From positions 1-28,267 of the forward strand of contig CAYNYK010000070.1 in assembly GCA_964401335.1 (NCBI GenBank): a DNA stretch of 28,267 nucleotides. The letters are read 5' to 3'. Below are positions 1 through 7,526 of the stretch, piece by piece (the stretch's first letter is position 1; each line of letters opens with the position of its first letter). Made by a program: the position numbers and the translations under genes. The notes beneath the pieces were generated by a model. It searched no databases and had not been told where the DNA came from. It was given only the letters and a program-made list of their open reading frames with translations. Source of the DNA: JAAYCU01 sp964401335 (GTDB taxonomy: Bacteria > Planctomycetota > Phycisphaerae > UBA1845 > PWPN01).

Positions 1-672
1 CGGTCGGCTTGGGGCGTCCATGATTCTCCGGTCGGCGGCAGGCATAAACCGGAAATAGGCCGGTTGGTCGGTCTTTCCCCGCCACGGGCGGGTAGATAGG
101 CCAGTCGTTCCACGGCGGGTCGTGGCGGAGCAGCGCGGGGCCATAGCAGGAGGATCTTCCGGTACCCGAAGCGTCAAACTACACCGACCCGTCGCTCCCC
201 CGCCACGGCCCGCCCAAGCGAGGCAAGCCCGGCTCCGCTGGGTTCCGCTCGCCAAGGCGGAGCCTAGCCCGGCTCCGCTGGGTCCACTAAAGCCCGCCCA
301 GGCGAGGCTCCGCTGCGGCGAGCGAGATTCCACCTTGGCGAACTCCGCCGTGGCGAGCAAAGCCTGGCCGAGGCGAGCGAGGTAAACTGCTCCGGGGTCT
401 GATTGCATGGTCGCTAAACACATATGAACGACCGGACTACAGATCCGCCCGTGGCGGCAAAACCCCCTGAAGGGGATTACTCGTCCTCGACGTACTCGCT
501 CCACCCGTCGATTCCGTCACGGATTCTCGCGCCGGTGGGATATAGCGTACCCTCATGGCGAATGGTAGCATGTCAGGGGCAAGGACTACGCCGATTCACC
601 TCTTATGAATCAAGGCGTAATCGCAACCATTGTCGTCGGCGACCATCCCGATCTTCTAACGAGGTCCAAGAG
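1..672. other. Gene-free, GC-rich region upstream of corA
   Basis: No convincing gene is visible in this stretch. Open frames exist (122-385 and 424-672 on the plus strand), but they follow repeat-driven composition, lack a good ribosome-binding site and resemble nothing I know. Positions 190-385 are dense in GCCCGCC / GCGAGGC words, related to the tandem repeat at 20256-20338. No clear promoter for corA was found, so its transcription start is unknown. Confidence 0.6.
190..385. repeat. Degenerate GC-rich repeat cluster (GCCCGCC...GCGAGGC words)
   Basis: An 18-base block, AGCCCGGCTCCGCTGGGT, occurs at 226-243 and again at 266-283, a period of 40. Around it are many variants of GCCCGCC(C)A(A/G)GCGAGGC. 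The same vocabulary makes up the clean 19-bp tandem array at 20256-20338, so this is probably a decayed copy of one interspersed intergenic repeat family. Its function is unknown. Confidence 0.55.
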
Positions 673-1809
673 ATGCCTCATAAAAAACGTCGTAAACATA
701 CCCCCGCCGGCACTCCCCCCGGTACGCTGGTGCCCGACATGTCGGCACCCAAACCGGTGATCAGCGTCATCACCTACAGCAGCGATGCTTTCGAAGAGCG
801 GACGATCCAGGATGTTACCACCTTGAAGGATTGTTTGGGGCACTGGCCGGTCACCTGGATCAACGTGGAGGGGCTAGGCGACGTGCAAACGATCGCACGC
901 CTGGCCGACATGTTTAACCTGCACCGACTGGCCGTCGAGGACGCGGTCAACAGCCACCAGCGGGCCAAGGTGGAGTACTACCCCAACCACCTGTTCATGG
1001 TCGTCCACATGGCCACCTATGACCACAGCCTGGAGACCGAGCAGTTGAGCCTGTTCCTGGGCAAAAACTTCGTCGTGACCTTTCAGGAGGGTCGGCCCGG
1101 CGATCCGTTCAATCCCGTCCGCGAACGCATCCGACAGGCCGTCGGGCACATCAGGCAATCCGGGGCCGATCATCTGGCGTACTGCCTGATTGACGCGGTT
1201 ATTGACGGTTACTTCCCCGTGCTGGAGACCACCGGGGAGCGGCTTGAAGATCTCGAGGACGAGATCCTCATCCGCCCAAGCAGTGATACGGCCTCGCGCA
1301 TACATCGGATCAAACGCGACTTGATGACCCTGCGGCGGACGATCTGGCCGCTGCGCGAAGCCATGAATTCCCTGCTTCGCGATCCCGTTTCGCTGATCAC
1401 CGACGAAACGCGGCTATACCTACGGGATTGCTACGACCACACGGTGCGCGTTATTGATTTCATCGAGACCTACCGCGAGCTCGGCTCGGACCTGATGGAC
1501 CTGTACCTGTCGAGCATCAGTCAACGGATGACCGAGGTCATGAAGGTGCTCACGATCATCGCCACGGTCTTCATCCCGCTGACGTTCATATCCAGTATTT
1601 ACGGCATGAATTTCCGGACCGAACAATCGCCGTGGAATATGCCGGAATTGACTTGGTATTTCGGCTACCCGTTCGCCTTAAGCGTTATGTTGGTGGTTGC
1701 CGTCGGTATGCTTTACTTTTTCCATCGCAAGGGCTGGCTTGGATCACGCCCCGCGCCACTGGACAAAGATGAAGGTCAATCCGCTCAAAACGGAAATCAC
1801 CGGACATAG
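673..1809 (+). CDS. corA: CorA-family magnesium/divalent metal transporter
   Basis: The predicted 378-residue protein is an inner-membrane pentameric channel for Mg2+ (possibly Co2+/Ni2+). The family signature Y-G-M-N-F is seen with GMN at about residues 311-313. It sits at the end of the first transmembrane helix (about 290-310), and a second hydrophobic helix lies at about 337-357 before a basic tail (HRKGW). The loop after GMN reads P-E-L-x-W, as in the family. The N-terminal 285 residues are the soluble alpha/beta funnel domain with long helices. The frame stays open to 424, but I chose ATG 673 because GAGG (661-664) lies 8 bases upstream and homology begins only after it. The gene stands alone, with convergent rpmB downstream. 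Confidence 0.93.
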   Translation: MPHKKRRKHTPAGTPPGTLVPDMSAPKPVISVITYSSDAFEERTIQDVTTLKDCLGHWPVTWINVEGLGDVQTIARLADMFNLHRLAVEDAVNSHQRAKVEYYPNHLFMVVHMATYDHSLETEQLSLFLGKNFVVTFQEGRPGDPFNPVRERIRQAVGHIRQSGADHLAYCLIDAVIDGYFPVLETTGERLEDLEDEILIRPSSDTASRIHRIKRDLMTLRRTIWPLREAMNSLLRDPVSLITDETRLYLRDCYDHTVRVIDFIETYRELGSDLMDLYLSSISQRMTEVMKVLTIIATVFIPLTFISSIYGMNFRTEQSPWNMPELTWYFGYPFALSVMLVVAVGMLYFFHRKGWLGSRPAPLDKDEGQSAQNGNHRT

Positions 1810-1952
1810 AGCGACAGACCGTGAGTCGGCGTCGTTCCGTACCCGGTGCCGGACTCGATGCTCATGTGTCTCGACGTCAAGCAACGAACCGCGACCTTCG
1901 CGGGTCTGAAAAAATGCGCTGTATCGGGGATGGTCTTCCGGAAACAAAAACG

Positions 1953-2225
1953 CTATGACGCCGCGGCTTCAGCCGCCGCGGGCTTCCAATCTCGTTTGGG
2001 GGGCTTGACCACCAAACCCAGCCGGATGGCTTTGGCGCTGACCTGGATACGCACCGGTCGGCCATCAATTATCGCCCGGACCTTCTGGACATTGGGTTTG
2101 AATTTCCGTTTGGTCTTGCCGGTTATTTTTCGGCCTACGCCGCCCAAATACTTGGCCTTGCCACGGTGAGTGTAGGTGCGGCCGACCCTGGTGGATTTTC
2201 CGGTAAAGTAGCATTTGCGTGACAT
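1953..2225 (-). CDS. rpmB: 50S ribosomal protein L28
   Basis: A 90-residue basic protein beginning M-S-R-K-C-Y-F-T-G-K, matching the L28 family over its whole length, with conserved G-N/V-x-x-S/T-H-type residues replaced here by V-G-R-T-Y-T-H-R-G-K. It is a structural component of the large ribosomal subunit. Many bacterial L28 proteins carry a four-cysteine zinc ribbon; only one cysteine (residue 5) is present, so this is the zinc-free form. The C-terminus is an Ala/Glu tail (AAAEAAAS). The gene is monocistronic, convergent with corA, and has its own likely promoter at 2267-2293. No L33 gene is adjacent, although the two are often paired elsewhere. Confidence 0.95.
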   Translation of the reverse strand: MSRKCYFTGKSTRVGRTYTHRGKAKYLGGVGRKITGKTKRKFKPNVQKVRAIIDGRPVRIQVSAKAIRLGLVVKPPKRDWKPAAAEAAAS

Positions 2226-2266
2226 CGTTTAACCTCGCGCGTATAGCCTAAAAAACCGAGCCGGGT

Positions 2267-2293
2267 AGTATACCACAAAAATTGCTTTTGCAA
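2267..2293 (-). promoter_or_regulatory. Probable sigma70-type promoter of rpmB (extended -10)
   Basis: Read on the minus strand, TTGCAA (2288-2293) is followed after 15 bases by TATACT (2267-2272), itself preceded by TG plus one base, which makes an extended -10. The 15-base spacer is short, but extended -10 elements tolerate weak -35 placement. The predicted leader to the rpmB ATG at 2225 is about 35 nt. Confidence 0.5.
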
Positions 2294-2554
2294 AATCCTC
2301 TCGGGCGCCATGCCCCAAAAATTATCGCTCCCTCCCCTTACGCGGCGTCACCCGGCCCTGTCGGGCCGCACAGGCAGGCCCCCGCCGGGTGGCATGTGCA
2401 GGCCCCGGTACTCCGGGGTTTGCCCATTCTCCCCCGGCCAGCAAGACATTTGGCCAAAGTAGCATATTTTGAACCAATCGTATGGCCTCTTACCCAAAAA
2501 GCTGGTACAATAATTATCCATACTTAAACCTAACATGACACCGGGAGACGGACC
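2294..2554. other. Intergenic region between divergent rpmB and xseB
   Basis: No gene is seen here. TACAAT at 2506-2511 could be a -10 box for xseB, with a start about 35 nt before its ATG, but no good -35 lies at the right distance. The rest is C/G-rich filler without a recognised repeat. Confidence 0.4.
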
Positions 2555-2806
2555 ATGAGCAAAAGCAGCGAAGAACCTTCGTTCGAGGAGATGCTGAGTC
2601 AGTTGGAGGCGGTCGTATCGGCCGTCGAGGAGGGCAAAATCGGCCTGGAAGAGGTCATCAACCAGTACGAAAAGGGCATGAAGCTGATCCAGCGTTGCCG
2701 GGCCCTTCTGACCCAGGCCGAGGCCCGGATCCAGACCCTCCAGATTGCCGAGGATGGCTCGCTCCGCGCAACCCCGGCGGAACTACCCGGTAACGAATCC
2801 GCCTGA
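2555..2806 (+). CDS. xseB: Exodeoxyribonuclease VII small subunit
   Basis: This 83-residue acidic, helical protein matches the XseB family: F-E-E-M-L-S-Q-L-E-A-V-V near residue 10, then E-x-G-x-x-x-L-E-E-x-x-x-x-Y-E-K-G-M, and L-x-x-A-E-A-R-I near residue 55. XseB binds the catalytic XseA subunit to form cytoplasmic ExoVII, which degrades single-stranded DNA to oligonucleotides. GGGAG lies 7-8 bases before the ATG. XseA is not in this window, so the two subunits are encoded apart or xseA lies elsewhere on the chromosome. The gene converges on the LOG-family gene, 22 bases between stops. Confidence 0.92.
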   Translation: MSKSSEEPSFEEMLSQLEAVVSAVEEGKIGLEEVINQYEKGMKLIQRCRALLTQAEARIQTLQIAEDGSLRATPAELPGNESA

Positions 2807-2828
2807 TTACCCAAAAACACGCATCCGC

Positions 2829-3443
2829 TCAGGAAAGAATTATTTTTTTCGCCGTCGCGGCGATCTGCTCTGCGGTCTTGACACAGTGGACATGGCGGCC
2901 ATGCCTTGGGCGGACGGAAACGACCCGCTCGACCACGGGTTTCCAGAAATCGCCGAAAACGAAGATTGGCCGGGGTTCGATCAGCCCCTTGGCCACATAT
3001 TCCCAAAGCAGGCCGAACTCGCTGAGCGTGCCGGTCCCCCCTTCCAGGACGACAAAACCGTGGGACATGCGGATCATCGTGTCGATACGGGTCAGGACAT
3101 TGTCATGGTGGATTTCTTGGTCGATAAACGGGTTGGCCTTGAGGGGTTTGGCCCGGTAGTCGCCGAAGATGGAACAGGTTACACCGATTGTGTATCCCCC
3201 AGCCTCCTTGGCCCCTTTCGCGCTGGCCAGCATGGTGCCATCATACCCCCCATTGCACACGGTAAAACCGGCCCGAGCCAGGGCATGGCCGATAGCGTAG
3301 GCCTGCTCGAACAAGGGTTCGCCGGGCTTGGGGGAATAACTACCGAAAATACAGACAATCGGCCGTTCAAAGATCGGAGCGTTCAAGGGATGTTGGACCT
3401 CCATTTTACGGGAATACACACGGGCTTCCCCTTTTCCCACCAC
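2829..3443 (-). CDS. LOG-family protein (putative nucleotide 5'-monophosphate phosphoribohydrolase)
   Basis: A protein of up to 204 residues with the Rossmann-like LOG fold, formerly mis-named lysine decarboxylase. Visible motifs are I-V-C-I-F-G-S (about 29-35), G-G-Y-D-G-T-M (65-71) and E-G-G-T-G-T-L-S-E (134-142). The last is the family's PGGxGTxxE active-site loop with Pro replaced by Glu. LOG enzymes release a free base from a nucleoside 5'-monophosphate; many bacterial members have unknown substrates, so the reaction here is only inferred. The start is uncertain. GTG 3443 has no clear ribosome-binding site, and ATG 3402 (M-E-V-Q-H-P-L) would still keep the whole fold. It is divergent from mltA. 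Confidence 0.85.
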   Translation of the reverse strand: MVGKGEARVYSRKMEVQHPLNAPIFERPIVCIFGSYSPKPGEPLFEQAYAIGHALARAGFTVCNGGYDGTMLASAKGAKEAGGYTIGVTCSIFGDYRAKPLKANPFIDQEIHHDNVLTRIDTMIRMSHGFVVLEGGTGTLSEFGLLWEYVAKGLIEPRPIFVFGDFWKPVVERVVSVRPRHGRHVHCVKTAEQIAATAKKIILS

Positions 3444-3600
3444 ATCAGGATCAAGCGAGGCGGTTGGTCGGGTGACACGAGTCGGACATCCGCAATCTCC
3501 ATTTGGGTGGCATTGTAGTGAAAAAAGGCAGCAGAGCGAGAGCGGGTACTGCCGATGGATACAAAAAAGGATAAAAGATAGCGAGACAAACGGTTTTATG

Positions 3601-3606
3601 TATAAT
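3601..3606 (+). promoter_or_regulatory. Probable -10 box of the mltA promoter
   Basis: A perfect TATAAT stands 97 bases before the mltA ATG in AT-rich sequence between divergent genes. No good -35 is found 16-18 bases upstream (ATAGCG). The predicted leader of about 90 nt is otherwise unremarkable. Confidence 0.4.
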
Positions 3607-3703
3607 AGCCGCTGAGTTGGGTCCGGTCAGCCGGTGGAGCGGCAGGCCAACCTGATAATTTCAATCCACCCCTCGAAAAGGTGATATCACGGAGGATACC
3701 CCT

Positions 3704-4981
3704 ATGCTGTCCAAGCGTCTGAAGTTGGTCGTCGTTATGATCTGCCTGGTTGGGGTTGCGGGCTGCCCCAAGAAACCAAAGGATGAATTTGTCGTCCCAC
3801 CTCAGCCGGATTATTCAAAACAATTACCGCCTGGCGAGAAAGCCCTGGTCAAGTTAACCGATCCGAACCAGTGGCCGAACTTCAGTGAAGGCTTTCACCG
3901 CAAGGCCGGCCTGGAAGAGGCGGTGATGAACAACTTGGTCTACCTGAGCAAACCATCCAGCAAGCAGTTCTGGCCTTACCTGGATATCAGTCATGCTCGG
4001 GCGGTCGCCAGCAACGAGGCCTTTCTTGAGGTTCTGCGTACGGCCCAATCCCCCGAACAGTTGGATGCCATGATCAAGCAGCGTTTTGACATTTACATGT
4101 CCCGCGGCTGCGATGAGATGGGTTCGGTATTATTTACCGGGTATTACCGTCCGATCTTCGATGCCCGACTGAAACCTGACGGTGAATTCAAATATCCGCT
4201 TTATCGGCGACCTTCGGACCTGGAACGAGATTCGGTAACGGGCAAGTACGGCCGCAAGGGTGGCGGCCCCTATCTAACCCGTGAAGAAATCGAACACGGT
4301 GCCCTGCAAGGCAAAGCTGAGCCGATTTGTTACCTGCGGGACCGTTTCGAGGCTTATATTATCACCGTGCAGGGATCCGGTCGGCTGCGTCTGGCTGACG
4401 GCAGTTTTTATGACATCGGCTACCACGGCGACAACGGGCATGAATACACGTCGGTCGGTCAATCGTTGGTGGAACGAGGCTTGATCCAACCCGAGGAGCT
4501 GTCTTTGCAGGGTTTAATCGCGTTTTTCAAACAGCACCCCGAGGAACTGGATAACGCCTTGGCCATGAACCGGCGGTACGTGTTCTTTACCGAACGCAAG
4601 GGCGGACCGTTTGGCAGCCTCAATGTGCCGGTTACGCCGTTCCGCACGATCGCCACGGATAAGGAAGTTTATCCGCGAGCCTGCGTGGCCTACATGGTCA
4701 CCCAGGTACCGGCCCGGACACCGACAGGTATTCGTAATCACAGCTATGCGGGCTTTGCCATGGACCAGGATACGGGGGGAGCGATTCGCGCGGCGGGTCG
4801 ATGCGATTTCTTCCTTGGAACCGGTCCGGAGGTGGGTGAATTGGCCGGCCGAACCCTGTCCGATGGCCGGCTGTATTACATCTTCGTCAAGGAAGGATCT
4901 TACACCCCATTGGCCAGTCCGACCAACGAGCCGGTTCCGCCCCCGGAGCCGCAGATGGGAATGGGTAATGAGGGCTTGTAG
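3704..4981 (+). CDS. mltA: MltA-type membrane-bound lytic murein transglycosylase (lipoprotein)
   Basis: This 425-residue protein has a lipoprotein signal peptide ending V-A-G-C with Cys21, so it should be tethered to a membrane. It cleaves peptidoglycan glycan strands to 1,6-anhydro products. MltA barrel motifs are F-T-G-Y-Y-R-P (about 145), V-Q-G-S-G-R-L-R-L (about 224) and N-R-R-Y-V-F-F (about 290). The C-terminal 3D-type region has M-D-Q-D-T-G-G-A-I-R and R-C-D-F-F-L-G-T-G, where the Asp in the F-x-x-G-T-G segment aligns with the family's catalytic Asp. GGAGG lies 8 bases before the ATG. It is monocistronic, with a terminator 39 bases after the stop. Its presence implies a peptidoglycan wall, as now accepted for planctomycetes. 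Confidence 0.93.
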   Translation: MLSKRLKLVVVMICLVGVAGCPKKPKDEFVVPPQPDYSKQLPPGEKALVKLTDPNQWPNFSEGFHRKAGLEEAVMNNLVYLSKPSSKQFWPYLDISHARAVASNEAFLEVLRTAQSPEQLDAMIKQRFDIYMSRGCDEMGSVLFTGYYRPIFDARLKPDGEFKYPLYRRPSDLERDSVTGKYGRKGGGPYLTREEIEHGALQGKAEPICYLRDRFEAYIITVQGSGRLRLADGSFYDIGYHGDNGHEYTSVGQSLVERGLIQPEELSLQGLIAFFKQHPEELDNALAMNRRYVFFTERKGGPFGSLNVPVTPFRTIATDKEVYPRACVAYMVTQVPARTPTGIRNHSYAGFAMDQDTGGAIRAAGRCDFFLGTGPEVGELAGRTLSDGRLYYIFVKEGSYTPLASPTNEPVPPPEPQMGMGNEGL

Positions 4982-5019
4982 AAGTCAACAGGCAAGCGAT
5001 TATCAAAGCTGATGGAATT

Positions 5020-5054
5020 AAAAAGCCCATGACCTGGTGTCGTGGGCTTTTTAT
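5020..5054 (+). terminator. Rho-independent terminator after mltA
   Basis: AAAAGCCCATGAC (5021-5033) pairs with GTCGTGGGCTTTT across a 6-base loop, with one T-G wobble, and is followed by TTATTT. The A-run before and T-run after the stem could also let it work on the opposite strand. Confidence 0.85.
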
Positions 5055-5094
5055 TTCCCCGGCGGAAGAAACCCGGTAAGATAACAATGTGCTA

Positions 5095-5286
5095 ACCCGG
5101 ATTATTCATCGGGGTTTACCACGGAGACACGGGAGTCACGGAGAAGAAAGAACTTAGGTTAAAAAATCGAGGATAGATATAGCCGCAGAGTGCTTATAAG
5201 CCATCCGGCCGGAACAGGCATTTTATCTATCACTTAAAAGCCAACCTCCGTGTCTCAGTGCCTCCGTGGTGAATTATCCGGGCTAA
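5095..5286. repeat. Inverted repeat with arms of the interspersed CTCCGTG...CTCCGTGGT element
   Basis: The left arm (about 5095-5143) and right arm (about 5245-5286) are imperfect reverse complements. Both contain a 26-base core (5118-5143 and 5245-5270), followed outward by GAAT(A/T)ATCCGGG. About 100 bases lie between them. A third core copy stands alone at 21591-21616. The arrangement resembles a small non-coding repetitive element; no ORF is enclosed. Confidence 0.6.
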
Positions 5287-5310
5287 GAAGGGATTCCCAA
5301 TCGTGCCGAG

Positions 5311-5398
5311 AAGGGATTCTCGGCACAGCGGGAAGGGATTCTCGGCACAGCGGAAAGGGATTCTCGGCACAGCGGGAAGGGATTCTCGGCACAGCGGG
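5311..5398. repeat. Four tandem copies of a 22-bp unit upstream of purE
   Basis: The units are 5311-5332, 5333-5354, 5355-5376 and 5377-5398, identical except for the last base of copy two. A degenerate half-unit precedes at 5288-5310. Each unit carries AAGGGATTCTCGGCACAGCG. Across each junction with a preceding GCCGAG, GCCGAGAA pairs with TTCTCGGC. The array ends 58 bases before the purE ATG. Confidence 0.85.
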
Positions 5399-5456
5399 AC
5401 CGGGATAGGCGTTCTAGAAAACGGATTAACACGGCAACACAAATCCGAGGTGGGTC

Positions 5457-5960
5457 ATGGTGGACAAAGTGGCGATCATCATGGGCAGCGATTCCGACTG
5501 GCCGGTGATGGAGAGCTGTTATAAACAGTTGAAGGAATTCGGGGTTTCGGCGGTGGTGGAGGTACTCTCCGCCCACCGGACACCGGAACGGCTGGCAGAG
5601 TTTGTGCGCTCGGCCGACAAGAACGGCGTGCGGGTGTTTATCGCGGCGGCGGGGATGGCGGCCGCCCTACCTGGCTCCGTGGCCGCCCTGACCACCCTGC
5701 CGGTGATTGGTGTCCCTCTGGTATCGGGCGATTTGAACGGGCTGGACAGCCTGCTGAGTATCGTGCAGATGCCGCCCGGCGTGCCGGTGGCGACGGTGGC
5801 TATCGGGCCGGCCGGGGCAAAAAATGCCGCCGTGTTGGCCGTTCAAATCCTTGCTCTTTCCAACCCGGCATTGGCCGACGCCTTACGAAAATTCAAAGCC
5901 GATCAGGCAGCGGCCGTCGAACGCAAAAACCAAGCCCTCAAGGAGCGGATGAGTGGCTGA
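5457..5960 (+). CDS. purE: N5-carboxyaminoimidazole ribonucleotide mutase (PurE)
   Basis: This 167-residue cytoplasmic enzyme of de novo purine synthesis converts N5-CAIR to CAIR. Class I signatures are seen: I-M-G-S-D-S-D-W (8-15), L-S-A-H-R-T-P-E (about 37-44, with the catalytic His), V-I-G-V-P-L, and L-L-S-I-V-Q-M-P-P-G-V-P-V-A-T-V-A-I-G. One oddity is that the usually invariant A-A-H-L-P-G loop reads A-A-A-L-P-G (codons GCC GCC CTA CCT GGC), so its histidine is replaced by Ala. GAGG lies a few bases before the ATG. mtnA overlaps its 3' end by 8 bases, so the two are probably co-translated. No purK is seen nearby. Confidence 0.93.
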   Translation: MVDKVAIIMGSDSDWPVMESCYKQLKEFGVSAVVEVLSAHRTPERLAEFVRSADKNGVRVFIAAAGMAAALPGSVAALTTLPVIGVPLVSGDLNGLDSLLSIVQMPPGVPVATVAIGPAGAKNAAVLAVQILALSNPALADALRKFKADQAAAVERKNQALKERMSG

Positions 5961-7023
5961 GCCTTTCTCATACAAAACGATACAATGGGTTGGCGGGCTT
6001 GATGGTCGGGTGGAGATGATCGACCAGACCCTGCTTCCGCGGGAGGTCAAAATCCTTGCCGTTGAGGACGTGAAAACTCTCTGGGAGGCGATTAAAAGCC
6101 TTCGCGTGCGAGGCGCGCCGGCTATCGGGGTTGCGGCGGCCATGGGGGTGGTTCTCGGTGTACGAGATGTTAAGGAACCGGAGCGATTTTACATGGAGCT
6201 TGAGCGCGTCTGTGATTATCTAGCAAGTAGTCGGCCGACGGCGGTCAATCTATTCTGGGCACTGGACAGGATGCGACGGCGGGCGGAAGCTCTTCGCCCG
6301 CGGCCAATGACGGAAATCAAAGAAGGCCTTTTAGCAGAAGCGAAAACCATTCGCGATGAAGATGCGGCCGTGTGCCGAGCCATCGGTGACGTAGGGTTAC
6401 CCTTGATCCGAGACGGTATGGCCATTCTGACCCATTGTAACGCCGGAGGGCTGGCGACAAGCGAGTATGGCACGGCGTTAGCACCGTTGTATCGGGCCCA
6501 CGAATGTGGGCGGCGCTTCAGAGTCTGGGCGGACGAGACGCGGCCGTTGCTCCAAGGCGCCCGGCTGACGGCATGGGAACTGACTGCTGCCGGCATTGAG
6601 GTTACGGTCATCTGCGATAACATGGCCGGTCGATTGATGAAGGACGGTCAGGTTGATCTGGTCATTACCGGCGCGGATCGAATCGCGGCCAACGGGGACA
6701 CGGCCAACAAGATCGGCACTTATTCGCTGGCGGTGTTGGCCAAGGCGCACGGCGTCCCTTTCTATGTGGCCGCCCCGCGATCCACGTTCGACCTTGCGCT
6801 GGCCGACGGTACCGCGATTCCGATCGAACAGCGCAACCCGGACGAGATTCGTTGCGGCTTCGGTTGCCGCACCGTGCCGGACAAGGCCAAGGTATACAAT
6901 CCGGCATTCGACGTGACCCCCGCGGAATTCATTCGTGGCTTAATCACTGAACGAGGCATTATCGAACCGGTGACGACGCAAACGATACATGATATCGTAT
7001 ATAAGCCATCATCGGTTGATTGA
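5953..7023 (+). CDS. mtnA: S-methyl-5-thioribose-1-phosphate isomerase (MtnA)
   Basis: A 356-residue cytoplasmic enzyme of the methionine salvage pathway that isomerises methylthioribose-1-phosphate to methylthioribulose-1-phosphate. It belongs to the eIF2B-alpha-like family. Key motifs are R-G-A-P-A-I-G-V-A-A (about 54-63), T-H-C-N-A-G (about 160, with the catalytic Cys), and G-A-D-R-I-A-A-N-G-D-T-A-N-K-I-G-T (about 240, with the catalytic Asp). The start is GTG at 5953, inside the end of purE, giving an 8-base overlap that implies translational coupling. No other methionine salvage gene (mtnB, mtnC, mtnK) is present in the window. Confidence 0.95.
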   Translation: MAEPFSYKTIQWVGGLDGRVEMIDQTLLPREVKILAVEDVKTLWEAIKSLRVRGAPAIGVAAAMGVVLGVRDVKEPERFYMELERVCDYLASSRPTAVNLFWALDRMRRRAEALRPRPMTEIKEGLLAEAKTIRDEDAAVCRAIGDVGLPLIRDGMAILTHCNAGGLATSEYGTALAPLYRAHECGRRFRVWADETRPLLQGARLTAWELTAAGIEVTVICDNMAGRLMKDGQVDLVITGADRIAANGDTANKIGTYSLAVLAKAHGVPFYVAAPRSTFDLALADGTAIPIEQRNPDEIRCGFGCRTVPDKAKVYNPAFDVTPAEFIRGLITERGIIEPVTTQTIHDIVYKPSSVD

Positions 7024-7061
7024 TTGACGACCGCTTAACGCGGAGGCTTCGGAGAATCGTC

Positions 7062-7226
7062 ATGCAGACCATGCAGACAATGAAAAAATGGCTTTTCCTG
7101 ATCGGTTCCGGTTCACTGCTGTTGGGCGGCGGGTTTTGGAGTTGCGCGGGCTCGAACAACCTGATCATGTCGCTGGACATGTTCGCCGGTATCATCACCG
7201 GGGCCTTGCTGTCCGGCGTCTTTTAA
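7062..7226 (+). CDS. Small secreted or membrane protein of unknown function (54 aa)
   Basis: I do not recognise a family. The start at ATG 7062 has GGAG 7 bases upstream; the frame is open back to 7020, overlapping the mtnA stop, but without such a site. The protein opens with M-Q-T-M-Q-T-M-K-K-W, so initiation may also be at the third Met, then a hydrophobic Leu/Gly stretch to F-W-S-C. That suggests a signal peptide with a poor lipobox. It ends in a Gly/Ile-rich tail, G-I-I-T-G-A-L-L-S-G-V-F. A similar-sized neighbour follows after 18 bases, and a similar protein lies at 19028-19189. It is likely a tandem pair in one transcript, perhaps continuing from purE-mtnA. Confidence 0.6.
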   Translation: MQTMQTMKKWLFLIGSGSLLLGGGFWSCAGSNNLIMSLDMFAGIITGALLSGVF

Positions 7227-7244
7227 TCGATGGGAGGGCACGCA

Positions 7245-7403
7245 TTGAAACGATGGATGTTCCGAGTCATGGTGGTCCTGACGGCTCTGGCTTCGACCGG
7301 CTGCTGGTTTAACGGCATCGATTATTTCGGTTTTACGGCGATCACCTACGGAGTGATTATGCGGCTCGAACCGCTGATTACCGGCTTGATCGGAGGGGTG
7401 TAA
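7245..7403 (+). CDS. Small predicted lipoprotein-like protein (52 aa), tandem partner
   Basis: This ORF is shorter than usual gene-finder cut-offs. GGGAGGG (7232-7238) sits 6 bases before a TTG start at 7245; an in-frame ATG at 7230 has no such site. The product begins L-K-R-W-M-F-R-V-M-V-V-L-T-A-L-A-S-T-G-C, a short basic start, hydrophobic core and Cys20 that look like a lipoprotein signal. It ends L-I-T-G-L-I-G-G-V, echoing the tail of the preceding 54-residue protein (I-I-T-G-A-L-L-S-G-V-F). A function cannot be assigned. A terminator follows at 7527-7550. Confidence 0.55.
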   Translation: MKRWMFRVMVVLTALASTGCWFNGIDYFGFTAITYGVIMRLEPLITGLIGGV

Positions 7404-7526
7404 GCGTCGATATCGTTTATACCTCATTACCGCCGCTCAGACTCGACTTGACGCTCTTTCCGTTGACGGATAGCCTAAAAAGAGCTTCTATCAGCGCGAC
7501 CGGCAGGACGATGATGTTTTGCCCGA

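Noticed and set aside
122..385. 87-codon Pro/Ala/Arg-rich open frame
   Set aside because: It lies in GC-rich repeat DNA and its composition follows the repeat; no ribosome-binding site supports it.
424..672. N-terminal extension of CorA by 83 codons
   Set aside because: The frame is open, but the extension has no homology or signal peptide, and a better start with GAGG is at 673.
1953..1990. Terminator for rpmB from the CCGCGGC/GCCGCGG inverted repeat
   Set aside because: The stem lies within the last codons (Ala-rich tail) and the T-run on the minus strand is about nine bases after it, too far for a normal intrinsic terminator.
5311..5398. Possible CRISPR array
   Set aside because: The 22-bp units are directly adjacent with no spacers, and there are no cas genes, so it is a plain tandem repeat.
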